Shown here piece by piece: positions 20,521 through 31,216 of a stretch of 64,000 nt of DNA. Each line of letters begins with the position of its first letter. Within the stretch, counting starts at the first letter, position 1. The stretch is from positions 124,001-188,000 of the forward strand of contig NZ_VCIA01000001.1 in the NCBI RefSeq assembly GCF_005887555.1, read 5' to 3'. Source of the stretch: Lentibacillus cibarius. GTDB lineage: Bacteria > Bacillota > Bacilli > Bacillales > Amphibacillaceae. Position numbers and translations under genes: made by a program. The notes beneath the pieces were generated by a model. It had not been told where the DNA came from and ran no database searches. It was given only the letters and a program-made list of their open reading frames with translations.

Positions 20521-20749
20521 TTAATTCACCATCCCTGCCTTCTGCCATCTTAGAGAAAGACATGGACGAGCGATTTCGCTTGATGTGGGCATTATCCTTC
20601 AACGCGACTGGATGGATTTCGGCCTCCATATTCCCATCTTCATAGAAATGAACATGGGCGATAGCCCATGCTATAAAAACTCTGAACTTTATCTCTAAAA
20701 GAGATAAGCGGAGGATTAGAAATCTGTGTGATATACGTTTGATTATCAT
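20513..20749 (-). pseudogene. C-terminal remnant of a DDE transposase
   Basis: Only the last ~45 residues look genuine (HFYEDGNMEAEIHPVALKDNAHIKR...MAEGRDGELSV), resembling the end of integrase-type transposases partnered by ExeA-like ATPases. The stop codon overlaps the ATPase start, as expected for such a pair. The catalytic part is missing, with glycerol dehydrogenase sequence starting about 115 nt away on the other strand. Confidence 0.5.
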
Positions 20750-20864
20750 GAAATCACCGTTTATCCATAAGATATCGTTACATTAAAATATACATATTAG
20801 GGAATTATATATATTGGTCAAGTTTTACAATCCGCTAAATTGCCATGAGGGAAGGATGTTTAAT

Positions 20865-21971
20865 ATGTCTGAAAGAATTTTTATCAGCCCCGCGAAGTAT
20901 GTACAAGGGAAAAATGCAATCGAGAAAATCGGGGGCTACCTGAAGGATATTGGAAGTCAAACGGTTGTTATTGCTGATGAAACCGTATGGGATATTGCTG
21001 GACATAAAGTTGTAGATGCACTGAAAAAGAAAAACATAGCCTCAGAAGAAATTCTGTTTAATGGTGAAGCTTCAAATGAAGAAATTAAGCGGATTTCTAA
21101 AGAAGCCAAGGGTGCAGGGGCTACGATTGTTGTTGGTGTTGGAGGAGGAAAAACATTAGATACATCAAAAGCGATAGCAGACGAGCTGGACGCTTATACC
21201 GTTATTGTACCAACTGCTGCGTCTGCTGATGCCCCAACAAGTGCATTGTCGGTGGTTTATTCGGACGAAGGTGTTTTTGAATCATATCGTTTTTATAACC
21301 ATAATCCAAATTTGATTCTTTTGGATTCACATGTTATTTCAGAAGCACCTCCACGTCTGTTGACATCGGGTATAGCAGACGCAATGGCCACATGGATTGA
21401 AGCAAGAGCAGTAATTAATTTTGGTGGAAGTAACCAGGCAGGAGGAACAACTACTATAGCTGCTAAGGCGATTGCTGAAAAATGTGAAGAAACCTTATTT
21501 AGATATGGTCATTTGGCATATGAATCCGCAAAAGCGAAAGTCGTAACCCCGGCACTTGAGGAGATTATTGAGGCAAATACGCTCCTTAGTGGTTTAGGCT
21601 TTGAAAGTGGTGGATTGGCTGCGGCTCATGCTATTCATAATGGATTCACAGCACTTGATGGCGAAATTCATCACTTAACACACGGTGAAAAAGTAGCTTT
21701 TGGTACATTGGCCCAATTAGCACTGGAAAAACATTCACTCGAAGAAATGGAAAGATATATCGGATTTTATATCAGCCTGGATCTGCCGGTTACACTGGAA
21801 GATATCAAGCTGAAAGATGCCACAAGGGAAGATATTATGAAGGTAGCTGAGGCTGCGATAGTTGACGGCGAAACGATTCACAATGGATTTAACGTCACAG
21901 CTGACGAAGTTGCGGACGCAATCTTTGCCGCTGATCAGTATTCAAAGGCATATAAAAAGAAATATAAGTGA
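20865..21971 (+). CDS. gldA: Glycerol dehydrogenase
   Basis: This NAD-dependent, zinc-type enzyme oxidises glycerol to dihydroxyacetone. The ATG at 20865 ([18 protein letters not shown]) is chosen from the good site GGAAGG upstream. The 368 residues show [16 protein letters not shown] (NAD binding), [17 protein letters not shown], and metal ligands in DAMATW and HAIHNGF...[11 protein letters not shown]. It is a stand-alone gene next to mobile-element remnants. Confidence 0.93.
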   Translation: MSERIFISPAKYVQGKNAIEKIGGYLKDIGSQTVVIADETVWDIAGHKVVDALKKKNIASEEILFNGEASNEEIKRISKEAKGAGATIVVGVGGGKTLDTSKAIADELDAYTVIVPTAASADAPTSALSVVYSDEGVFESYRFYNHNPNLILLDSHVISEAPPRLLTSGIADAMATWIEARAVINFGGSNQAGGTTTIAAKAIAEKCEETLFRYGHLAYESAKAKVVTPALEEIIEANTLLSGLGFESGGLAAAHAIHNGFTALDGEIHHLTHGEKVAFGTLAQLALEKHSLEEMERYIGFYISLDLPVTLEDIKLKDATREDIMKVAEAAIVDGETIHNGFNVTADEVADAIFAADQYSKAYKKKYK

Positions 21972-21983
21972 TGAATTAAAAAT

Positions 21984-22012
21984 GAATGGAAGGGAGAGTT
22001 CCCTTCCAATTC
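21984..22012 (+). terminator. Possible terminator or hairpin after gldA
   Basis: The arms GAATGGAAGGGA and TCCCTTCCAATTC form a strong hairpin 13 nt after the gldA stop. The T-run is poor, so it may be an mRNA-end stabilising hairpin instead of a terminator. Confidence 0.5.
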
Positions 22013-22230
22013 ATCCAATAGATGAGACAGAACTAAGCAATCGAGCATAAAATCCGGTCACAGACTCGAAAAGCGTCCAGACCCGTGATTGCATTTATTT
22101 GTTCAACCCAAGCACCATGCTTTACACCACCCCATCGGGAAGACCGATTCCTCACTCTATGACTTTCTTGGGTTTTTTTCCAGTGCATATCTTACTTTAT
22201 GATTTTCTTTAATCCTACTACCATTAATAT

Positions 22231-23094
22231 TCAACTCTGCAAGCTTTTCACAAACTCCAACACCACATTATTAAAACCCTCTGCTTCATCTTTTATCACG
22301 TTATGACTGCTGTTTTCGAATATAACCAATTGACTATCCGGTAATTTTTCAGCTATTAACTCGTTCTCATTTACGGGTGTAATCCAATCATGCCTTCCTG
22401 CAATGACCAGTGTCGGAACTTGAATATCGTGTAGCTCGTCAGTCACATCAAATTCTCTCAAAAATCCGCCGAACCCTTCATTCAGTGCCTCATATGACCG
22501 GAATGTTTCCGGCCTTGGTTCCGGGCTTTCGGAAGATTTATCGGCCACGGAATATAATGGGGCCATTATCTCGTAATACTTCGCCAGCTGTTCATCTGAT
22601 GTAAAAGCACCTTCCCACAAAACATCCGCTATTTCCTGTTGTTCTTTCGTTCCATTTCTAGCCACAAAGGACTTTGCCTTTTCAATAAATCGATAGCTCG
22701 GCGATGTTGTAACAAGCAACATCCCGACCAGATTTTCTCGATACCTTGCAGCATAACGCATTGCCGTCATCCCGCCATATGAGTGGCCAAGCAGTAAAAT
22801 TTTCCCCAAACCAAGATACTTTCGCAATGCTTCAATATCTTCTACATTATTTTCAATTGTGTACATTGATTGTGGCTCTTTTTCCGAAAAACCACTGCCA
22901 CGATTATCGATGTACACCAGCTGCATTCCGGTTGTCAATTTATTTAAATATGGTTTGAAATTCACATGTGTTCCACCAGGTCCGCCATGCAGGATGAAGC
23001 AAACAGGCTTTTCCTCCAGTACATCTTTATTGACTCTGTAACCAGCACCATCAATATCAAAAAACAGCTTTATGCCATTCACCTGCGCAAACAT
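22231..23094 (-). CDS. Alpha/beta hydrolase, proline iminopeptidase-like (S33)
   Basis: This is a 287-residue alpha/beta hydrolase. The oxyanion motif is HGGPGG near residue 37, the nucleophile elbow is GHSYGG near 105, and the acid and His are in AGRHDWITP and ENSSHNV. HGGPGG with DNRGSGFSE is typical of proline iminopeptidases, which remove N-terminal proline from peptides; related enzymes act on other amides or esters. It starts 16 nt from the end of the symporter gene on the same strand, so the two may be co-transcribed. Confidence 0.8.
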   Translation of the reverse strand: MFAQVNGIKLFFDIDGAGYRVNKDVLEEKPVCFILHGGPGGTHVNFKPYLNKLTTGMQLVYIDNRGSGFSEKEPQSMYTIENNVEDIEALRKYLGLGKILLLGHSYGGMTAMRYAARYRENLVGMLLVTTSPSYRFIEKAKSFVARNGTKEQQEIADVLWEGAFTSDEQLAKYYEIMAPLYSVADKSSESPEPRPETFRSYEALNEGFGGFLREFDVTDELHDIQVPTLVIAGRHDWITPVNENELIAEKLPDSQLVIFENSSHNVIKDEAEGFNNVVLEFVKSLQS

Positions 23095-23109
23095 GTTATC
23101 GAACTCCCT

Positions 23110-24728
23110 TTAATTTTTTTGAGGAAAGATATAGACTATAAGCAGCACAACGCCTAATGTCAGTGCCACCAGTGTTATTAAAATAAGCCATGGCCACATA
23201 TTCAAATTCATAAATCCAAAGAGGAACAATATGAATATTATGCTGACAATCCCAAGAAACTTAAGATCCTTTGATGCAACAGATTTAAACTGAAAGACAT
23301 CTCCTTTTTCATAGTCCGGCTTGGAACTTAAGCTGCCAATTACTGTTCCGGCAATAGAGAAGATGATACCAAAAATGACAGGGTCCAGCGATGTTTGCAT
23401 CAGCACTGCAATGATGGTAGTCAAACCACCCAGGATGATTCCCGCCATAGCACCTGTAGCGTTCGCACGTCTCCAGTACAGACCGAATAATATAGGCGCA
23501 AAAGTTCCCCCCGCAAATACACCTAATGTAGTCAATATTAATTCCATGATGGACGGTGTTAAAATGGCAGCCAATGTACCCAGTAAACCAATAATCACGA
23601 TTGTCCATCTTGTAACAAGTATACTGCCTCTTTCATGGATAACTTTGCCACGGGCTTTCCGCTGCCGTTCATATAAGTCCCTGGATACATGAATACCTGC
23701 TCCTAGCAAATTAGAGTCAACCGTAGACATACATGCACCCAAAATTCCGGTTACCACAATCATACCCATAAACGGATTGATGACTTCCATCGCCATCATG
23801 GGAAAGATAGTTTCGGGGTTACCAATTTCAGGAATCACATTTTTTCCAATAATGCCTACGAGTGCAAGTGCAAAGGCGGAGAATAAACCTACAAACAATA
23901 CCATAATCAGGCTAACCCGTTGAATGCTTTGTTCACTTTTAGCAGCGTACACCCGTTGAATTTGGGTCTGTGAAATGGTATTCAGCGGCATAAACGTAAT
24001 GACCCAGGCCAATACCATAATGAATGTTACCCCTTCAGTAAAGCTTAAAAAGTCGTTTCCTACCGTTTGTGACAATACTTCTGTAAATTCGAATGAAGAT
24101 GAAATAATGCCACTGTCAGGCACCAAAGAGGACATTCCGAGCGCAACAACAAGAATTAGCCCAACAATCATAATGATGGACTGTATCCAATCAGTCAGTG
24201 CTACACCCATTAATCCACCAAGTGTTGTGTATGCAATCGTCACTATAGCTGTTATCAATATCGCTACAGTGGTATTCAACCCCAGATTGCATGCAGGATG
24301 ACTCCTACGCCAAGAATACTGCCTCCTGCTCCACCTATCAGTGAAAAAAGGGAAAAGGCAGTTGTCAATAATGCAACTGGCCTGGAGTAACGTAATTCCA
24401 TTAAATCGGGCAAGGTAAATACATTGTGAGTTTGAGCTATGCGGCGTATTTTCCCGGAAATGAAGAAAAGGAGAAAATAGGATGATCCGGCTGCAATCAG
24501 CATCCACATGATTGAAAATCCACCATCGTACACCATACCGCTAAATCCCATGTAAGTGTTTGCACCCACTACTGTCGAAAAAATGGTTGCGAAGAGTATA
24601 CCGCTATTCATTTTATTCGATGCTACATAAAAATCTGACCTTGTTTCCTGCCGTTTCGATACAATAATCCCCATAACCACCATCGCTACCAGATAAACTG
24701 CGGGAATAATGTAAAGTGTCGAATTCAT
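23110..24728 (-). pseudogene. Sodium:solute symporter (SSS family), one-base frameshift
   Basis: This is a membrane transporter of the SSS family with about 13 hydrophobic segments. The start ATG at 24728 follows AAGGAGG (MNSTLYIIPAVYLVAMVV). The first frame includes NKMNSGILFATIFSTVVGANTYMGFSG and ends HAIWG-stop near 24282. The rest (LGLNTTVAILITAIVTIAY...) continues in another frame. Adding one base in the codon after GCA restores HAILGLNTT. The substrate is not predictable; the neighbouring peptidase hints at peptides or proline, which is inference. Either a recent pseudogene or a sequence error. Confidence 0.85.
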
Positions 24729-24949
24729 TGTGGACTGCCTCCTTCTGAAAAGTACCATTGTTAAACTAATTTATAAAATTACATTTAACTCTAAATAATT
24801 TTTTAATTCAGGTCAATAGAATTAACTAAATTTTTCAATTAATCAAGAAGGTAGTTTAACCCCCTTCATTTGACAGAGTTCGGCTGACAGTGCTTTAATG
24901 GGAATCAAAGTCAGTGACAAATAATTTATAAGACTTTCAAAATTAAATA

Positions 24950-25300
24950 GCGTGATACGGTTACGGTATGTGGACCGTGCTCCTATCAGAACCATCATGG
25001 GTAAGCATACGTTCTCCCTTCCATACCCCCAGTGCCACTTACTATTGGTACCCTTTGGCAGTAAGGCCTTGACTTAGCTTGCAGACTAGCCCAGGTACAC
25101 CAAGTCTCCTATGGAGTTCGTGTCCTAAAGGCAGAGGTTTACCGCTGACTTCCTTGAGATTCTGGTTAACCAGGCACCCTTGTCATAAGCTAATCGCTAC
25201 TACCGCCTTCACGATTCGGACTCGAACCCTAAAGAATGTGTGCATACCTGGCACACGAACAGTGACCACAGCATAATGTTGTGGTCACCAGATCGCGCCA
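24950..25300 (-). mobile_element. Group II intron RNA fragment (5' domain only)
   Basis: Read on the minus strand, this stretch carries phrases I know from the 5' region of Firmicutes group II introns: GAATCTCAAGGAAGTCAGC, GGTAAACCTCTG and CATAGGAGACTTGG. No reverse transcriptase frame is associated, and the flanks on both sides are unrelated. It differs from the intron family at 39.3-41.9 kb. It lies in the 724-nt gap upstream of the symporter; the remainder of the gap shows nothing clear. Confidence 0.55.
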
Positions 25301-25482
25301 TATAAAGGTTGTAGAAAAGGATTTATATTATGCCGCCCATTAGACGACTACTTTTCTTCTCGCTTTCTATTAACAAAAAACCTTAAATTTGACAATCACC
25401 GTGCCTATCCTAAAATCCTAATTCACACTTTTATGAAACATCTTCAGTCTCAAAATTCATTCCTTCAAATTAAGGTATAAAG

Positions 25483-26673
25483 CTACAATGTTTCTACCAA
25501 CAGACTAGCAATAACAACCGATCCTACTGTTACAGAAGTGAACCCACCAATAAGCATTGGGGTTAATATATCATTTAGAATTTTTTCCCTTTCCTCTTTG
25601 TTTCTCCCAATACTACGACTGATTTCATTTGAAATTAAATAATCACCAGGAAATCCATACATTGCTGTTAGAGTTACAGATATTCCCTTTAAAGGGTCCC
25701 ATTTAAAAATCTTAGAGCCAATAAAGCCGCCAATAGAAAGTCCTAATGTGCCTATAACAATAATTGCAGCAACAGCTGGAAGAATATTTAAAATATCGGA
25801 GAACGATAAACCAACTAACCCACTTAAAACAATTACGATAAGCCCTACCATTGCAACTGTAAATCCATTTGCACGTTCCAATACATTTTTTGGATAAAAG
25901 CCGATATAGGAACCAAATATACCAATTACTAAACCATAAAGGCTATAGTTAATCCCGGTGAGGCTATCCAACCCAACTGAAATAGCTCCACCTATAAATA
26001 TCATGAAAAGTAAAATAAAGTTACTATTTAAATATTTTTCTGGGATAAGCATTTTTTTCTCAGGCTCTTCTTCTAATACATTTTTTGATATCCCGGTATT
26101 GCCTTCAGTGGTTACAGCTGTTTGATAATTACCTTCGTCCATATAACGACGAATTTTTAAACCATAACGGTGTAGTAATAGTGAAGTCAATGGCATGCCT
26201 ACTAAACCTTGTATAGAAAGTACTATGATTGGAATCGCAACTAAGGAAGCCAGTCCAGCTGCTTGCAGTGCTTCTTCAGTCACTAGGTAAGCGATTAACC
26301 CACCTGTTAATGGACCAGCTCCCGCCACAGCAGTACCATAGTCGAAGAACAAAGGCATAACAAGTAAAATAGTGGCGACTGAAAAAACCAATCCTATTGC
26401 GGTTATAAGAACAGCCTTGTATTGTTTCTTCATAACACTTATCGGTATTAATGTACCCATATGCACTAAAATCGCTGGTTGTAAAACTGTTCCTACAACG
26501 GTAAATGTGGAAGCTTCAATAATACTTTCTGGAACAATATTAGTTTGAAAAAGAATGAGTAAGCCTAACATGACAATAAGCAGCATTGGTATCCTTGCTT
26601 TTGACTTAAGAGAAACAATTTCACCTACAGTAATTAAAGCTAAAATAACTAAGGCCGCTACGACTGGATGCAT
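25483..26673 (-). CDS. Predicted membrane transporter, partner of the M20 amidohydrolase
   Basis: This 396-residue protein has about ten transmembrane segments in two halves, joined by a charged loop (about residues 182-212, GNYQTAVTTEGN...EEEPEKKMLIPEKY). Symmetric Gly-rich stretches (AGAGPLTGGLIAYLV and YGFPGDYLISNE) suggest a two-repeat carrier fold. I do not recognise the family by name. It lies downstream of an M20 amidohydrolase gene on the same strand with a hairpin between them, so it may import or export that enzyme's substrate (inference). Confidence 0.7.
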   Translation of the reverse strand: MHPVVAALVILALITVGEIVSLKSKARIPMLLIVMLGLLILFQTNIVPESIIEASTFTVVGTVLQPAILVHMGTLIPISVMKKQYKAVLITAIGLVFSVATILLVMPLFFDYGTAVAGAGPLTGGLIAYLVTEEALQAAGLASLVAIPIIVLSIQGLVGMPLTSLLLHRYGLKIRRYMDEGNYQTAVTTEGNTGISKNVLEEEPEKKMLIPEKYLNSNFILLFMIFIGGAISVGLDSLTGINYSLYGLVIGIFGSYIGFYPKNVLERANGFTVAMVGLIVIVLSGLVGLSFSDILNILPAVAAIIVIGTLGLSIGGFIGSKIFKWDPLKGISVTLTAMYGFPGDYLISNEISRSIGRNKEEREKILNDILTPMLIGGFTSVTVGSVVIASLLVETL

Positions 26674-26725
26674 AATACAACCTTCCTTTAATTAAGAATA
26701 ATTTCTTATCAATTTCTTAAAATAT

Positions 26726-26761
26726 AAAAGGAGTAAGTACAAACTTTATCTTACTCCTTTT
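26726..26761 (-). terminator. Intrinsic terminator after the M20 gene
   Basis: An 11-12-bp stem AAAGGAGTAAG/CTTACTCCTTT is followed by TTATATTTT on the minus strand. Placed between the amidohydrolase and transporter genes, it would reduce read-through into the transporter. Confidence 0.75.
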
Positions 26762-26806
26762 ATAAATACCTATGTTAGATTTGGATAATAAATTGAATAA
26801 ACAGTC

Positions 26807-27979
26807 CTAACTTAGTATTTTTTTAGGCAAGCTAGTTAAAATCCGAAGACCATTTTCTAATGCGTCCTCATCAATACCAAAACGAGGATGATGATGCGGA
26901 TAGCTAAATCCTTCTTCTTCGTTGCCAGCCCCAACAGGTATAAAACACCCAGGTACTTTTTCTGAGAATGCCGAAAAGTCCTCTCCACCCATTATGGCAT
27001 CGCCATATTCAACGGCATCACTTCCAAATTCCTCAACAACCGATTCTTCAACTATTTTAGTTAGTTTGTCATCATTTATGACAGAGCTATATCCATACGT
27101 ATAATTGTATTCATAAGAAGCGCCATGAGCTTCTGTTATCCCTTTTACAATACGCTCTATTAATTGAACAGCTTCTTCCCTGATTTCCAGGCTATACGAT
27201 CGAACGGATGCTCCAATATCTACAAATTCCGGTATAACATTTTTAGCAGTACCCGCGCTTAGTTCAGTTATAGATATGACCAATTGATCGGATGGGGATA
27301 AATTTCTGGATACAATATGTTGTAAGTTATTAATAATTTGGGCGCTAATAGCAATAGGGTCGACCGAATTTTCAGGTTGGGATGAGTGCCCGCCTTTGCC
27401 AATAACTCGTAAATCAAACATATCCGTATTAGATGTTAGGGGACCATAGGTGATGCCAATCTTCCCTTTAGGAAGCGTAGACATAAGGTGGAGACCAATA
27501 ATATGGTCAATGTCATCGACGACACCCGCTTTTACCATTTCTTGAGCACCACCAGGAAGTAATTCTTCAGCATGTTGGAAAATAAACTTAATTTCACCCC
27601 TTATTTCATCCTTCCTTTGGCTCAGGATTTGAGCGGCCCCCAAAAGCATTGCAGTATGACCATCATGACCACAAGCATGCATAACTCCTGGTTTCTTTGA
27701 GGCAAATTCCAATTCTGTTTCTTCATTGATAGGAAGTGCATCCATATCGGCCCGCAAACCTAGGATTTTCCCCGATTTATTTCCGATTAATCTCGCAACC
27801 ACACTAGTTTCCGTCGGGCGATAAACCTCAAGACCCTCAAATGATAAAAGTTTGTCATAAACAAACTGCGACGTTTCTTTTTCTTCAAATGACAATTCCG
27901 GATTCATGTGAAGATATCTTCTCCACTCGATAACGTTTTCCTTTACTTCTGTTAATTTTTCACTACTGCTAACACTCAT
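26807..27979 (-). CDS. M20 family amidohydrolase (N-acyl amino acid/peptide hydrolase)
   Basis: This is a 390-residue di-metal amidohydrolase of the M20D/HipO type. Metal and catalytic motifs are in order: RADMDALPI, MHACGHDGH, QHAEELLPGGA, IGLHL, GKGGHSSQP (lid domain start) and PHHHPRFGID. Relatives cleave N-acyl amino acids, hippurate or short peptides; the exact substrate cannot be read from sequence. It is first of a same-strand pair with a membrane transporter. Confidence 0.92.
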   Translation of the reverse strand: MSVSSSEKLTEVKENVIEWRRYLHMNPELSFEEKETSQFVYDKLLSFEGLEVYRPTETSVVARLIGNKSGKILGLRADMDALPINEETELEFASKKPGVMHACGHDGHTAMLLGAAQILSQRKDEIRGEIKFIFQHAEELLPGGAQEMVKAGVVDDIDHIIGLHLMSTLPKGKIGITYGPLTSNTDMFDLRVIGKGGHSSQPENSVDPIAISAQIINNLQHIVSRNLSPSDQLVISITELSAGTAKNVIPEFVDIGASVRSYSLEIREEAVQLIERIVKGITEAHGASYEYNYTYGYSSVINDDKLTKIVEESVVEEFGSDAVEYGDAIMGGEDFSAFSEKVPGCFIPVGAGNEEEGFSYPHHHPRFGIDEDALENGLRILTSLPKKILS

Positions 27980-28547
27980 CTAGTAAGACCCTCCCAGATT
28001 TTATTTAATTAATTGTCATTCTCCAATAATTATTAGATATATTACTATACATTTATTTACACGTCAAACTGTTTTGAAAATTGCGAGCGTTGGTTAGCAA
28101 CCTTGATTGATGGTAACTACACGATTTTTCTTTTTAATCTCGACTACACAGCGTTATAAACAATACACTATACAACCAATCAATAAGAAACATTGAAGCA
28201 GAGTAATTTGATAATCGCGTGAGTTAGGAGCTAAAGAACCCGTCATCATGGTGGATCACTATCTTTTATAACAATCGACGTAATCTGGTGTTGGAAGAGT
28301 TAGCTGACAAGGGTCGGGACAATCAAGATTAGGTATTCCGTGATTTCTTCAACCATCCAGCGGGCACTAGGTCCCTACTTATGTTGAATGGAAAGCACCC
28401 AATGTCATGCTCACACTGAGTGCGTGCTAATCGTGTGAAGTGTGTTCACAGTGAGCTGCTTATATTTAAGAGATGTTGTCCAATATCTATTTGATTTCTA
28501 CGGCACTTTCTCTTATAATAAGAACAAAAGTTCTGATAGGTGATTCC
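27980..28547. other. Gene-free region with decayed coding remnants
   Basis: This 568-nt stretch has no intact frame. On the plus strand around 28250-28400, broken frames give protein-like phrases (YNNRRNLVLEELADKG) interrupted by stops, suggesting an old transposase or accessory gene remnant that I cannot name. Inverted GTG/CAC-rich words near 28415-28460 could form a hairpin. Confidence 0.4.
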
Positions 28548-28904
28548 ATGAATGTAATGGAGAAATACATCGCACTCCCGATTGCACTCAAAGTGTTCCG
28601 GCATGACTATAAAGAGTTCGCTAAATTCAAGACGGCTAATGTTTATCTTAATAAAATAGACGCTGTCATCGAGCACATGCGGAATGACTATTTTGGGATT
28701 AAAAAGCAATTAATCACAATATATCACACTGAAATAAGGTACATCGGCAAAACCAGCGATGTGGTAAAATATAGATGGCGAAAAGGGAATGAATGCGGTG
28801 TGACTGAATACACTTCGGAGCAATTGAAAGATATGACAAGCGAGGTTATGCAGAACTATCTGATAAATACGCAATCTGATATTAAGGAACGACCATGGTA
28901 TTAA
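28548..28904 (+). CDS. Hypothetical protein, 118 residues
   Basis: The start ATG (MNVMEKYIALPIALKVFRHDYKEF) follows AGGTGATT. The protein is soluble, lysine- and tyrosine-rich, without a recognised domain. The C-terminal half (YIGKTSDVVKYRWRKGNECGVTEYTSEQLKDMTSEVMQNYL) looks like a small folded domain. The frame is clean in an otherwise decayed region, which favours a real gene. Function unknown. Confidence 0.6.
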   Translation: MNVMEKYIALPIALKVFRHDYKEFAKFKTANVYLNKIDAVIEHMRNDYFGIKKQLITIYHTEIRYIGKTSDVVKYRWRKGNECGVTEYTSEQLKDMTSEVMQNYLINTQSDIKERPWY

Positions 28905-29069
28905 GTCTGTGTACGCTTTTTGTTTAACCATCTAATATAAATGTATAACAATGTTTCCTCAGAATAAGAAGGAGGCGAACAATTCCCCCCTCATTAAGCC
29001 ACTCGCTTTTAAAGGCTCTTTATCATTTATGAAAACTTGTTTACATCATGCCGCCCCTTTAACCTTTGA

Positions 29070-29215
29070 TTATTTTAAATTGTACAAAACATTACAAAAT
29101 GCTTCATGCCAGTAGTTTTAGCATCTTCTTCCCCAATATCATAATATAAAAAAATACACTTTTATAAGAAAATAGTGACCATTTTTGAGCAACTGTGATG
29201 TCGTTAAATTTTATA
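29070..29215. repeat. Dispersed ~150-bp repeat, copy 2
   Basis: It shares with 18355-18500 the ordered words TTGTACAAAAC, TTACAAAATGCTT, TTTTAGCATCTT, TACACTTTT, AGTGACCATT, TTGAGCAACT and TGTCGTTAAAT. No transposase lies beside it here. The rest of the gap 28905-29505 shows no gene. Confidence 0.7.
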
Positions 29216-29505
29216 GCCAATTAAATGGGCGACTGCTGCACTATTCGGCAATCGTTTGCCTGCTCTCTTTCCGAGCGTCGTATTCGCTTTCCATTCAATT
29301 CTTTTGTATTTTAGGGTGATTGCTTAACCTCCCGAATGAATTTCTAAGAAGATTATCGCATGGACTACCACAGCTACCACGTGTATTTTATTTGACGCTA
29401 ACTAATCAACGTTAAGGGCGGTTACTCTAATTCAAACAAATTTCTAATTTGTAATTTAGCATATTCTTTTATTACGTCAAACAGTACGGACCCAACCCTT
29501 TACCC

Positions 29506-31212
29506 TTAATCACCTTTAAAGTATTTATAATTTATATTCGCTTTAAATTTATGTACCAAGTAATCGCTTAATTTTTTCTTGCAAGGCAGCAAATTTATGT
29601 TAAACAGACTCATTATTGTTGGGATTACCACTAAGCAAATAATAATAATTTTACTAAGCATTGGGTATTCATTTTTAATCTTATCAAAATTAGACAGATA
29701 GATAGATAAACCTATTATGATGGATAGGAAAACGAATATTATATTAGATGTTATTTTTGCTCTTTTCTTTGCAAGTGAATTTACCCTGTTTTCTTGTAAT
29801 TCAGTTGTTGTTGCCATTTGCTCTTTCGAATCCCTTAATTGCCTCTTTAAGTCATTAATTTCCTGTTCTTTACATTTACTTAATTCGTCTAATTTCTTTT
29901 GCTCTCTCCTTGCTTTTTCGTTTAAAATATCTGAAATGGTTCCAGTGGATATAATATCTTCATCACCCATTGTAATATCCATAACCAATTCCCTTGCAGC
30001 TTGTGAGTAATGAAGAAACACAAAACTCTCATCAGATATTTGATGTGTACGAGTATAAATATTAATTACTTCCAAATATCTGCTCCACACATGTTCTGGT
30101 GGTTGTGTGGCAGCAAATGTTTCTGCGATAAGTTTCTTTCTCGGTAAATCTGGAGCTTCAGATGGACTTTTTAACCACATTATATTCGTAAGAATAGAAT
30201 CGTGTAAGACAGGGGGTATTTTTTTGGGATCCTCCTCATCAAAAAAATGTTCCTTTACATTTCGGGCCAATGCAAAATTGTTTGTAACAAATATTGCCCC
30301 ACTTTTCTCGATATGTCGAGGTTGAACTCCTTTTCTTAAACGCATAATTGCAGCAACGGAGTGTACGTCCCTTTCTCTAGCAACTTCATTTCGATACGTC
30401 ATATTTTTTTCTAAACGTTCGTGTAATTCTTCGTGTGAAATTACATGGGAATAATTATCGTAATCAACCCATTCAATTACTTTAATACGAAATTTTTCCT
30501 TAAGTTCATTTTCAATACCGTAAATAATTCTATCAATGTCAATGGAACTATACCCCTTGTCCAGAAAGTTATTTATTGTTCCATGAGGATCATGAACTTT
30601 TTTAGTTAAATTATTCTTACAAAACTCTAAAATCCCTATCATTTCCTCTATATTATGTCTGAACACCCTAAGTATAGCATTATTAGACCGTAACATATTA
30701 ATAAGTTCTAAACATGGCTCTTGTTGAGCCTTTCCGGCATATCCTAAAGCATAAATAAGAAATGTTGAATCAAAAAACACCTCAGTACCTTTAAATTTCA
30801 TATTTAATGTTGCGATATCTTCTTTGTAAAAAAGGGCGTTGGTCAACATGGTTCCTTTTACTATATCAATTATATATTCAAATGAAACCGAATGTGATTC
30901 ATGGGCATTCTTTATAAAATCAGAAATAATGTACATTTCTTGCCCTTCCTTTTTATCATCTGTACTAATTGCTGGCGGGATTGAGGAAGGGTTCAAAGAT
31001 GAGCCTAATAGAACTAATTGATGTTTTTCCAGAAATGCTTCTAAAGCCTTTTCGGTTTCACTAATACTTATTTTTTTATTGTATTTTTCGTTGGCATAGT
31101 TAATGATATCTTGTATAAGTTTTTCATGTTTCCCCATCATTTTTTGTTTTATTTCTTGAAAATTTGAATCCTTAAGTTCATCGTAATTAGGTATTAATAT
31201 ATTCCCATTTTT
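29506..31212 (-). pseudogene. PIN-like membrane protein, 3' part, split by IS4 element
   Basis: This 3' part encodes 568 residues. The frame is open across the IS junction (IKNGNILIPNYDELKD) and continues to MGKHEKLIQDIINYANEKYNKKIS. A PIN-like nuclease domain is suggested by FFDSTFLIYALGYAG, acidic residues in FRHNIEEM, RERDVHSVAA and AIFVTNNFALA. Next come a charged coiled coil (KKLDELSKCKEQEINDLKRQL) and two transmembrane helices (ITSNIIFVFLSIIIGLSIYL and IIIICLVVIPTIMSLF). The first 139 codons lie on the far side of the IS. Translation from the internal ATG at 31137 could still give a truncated protein. Name and function unknown. Confidence 0.75.
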
Positions 31213-31216
31213 GATA

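Noticed and set aside
25079..25276. 65-residue plus-strand frame
   Set aside because: Lies on the opposite strand of a group II intron RNA fragment; conserved RNA sequence gives a spurious frame.
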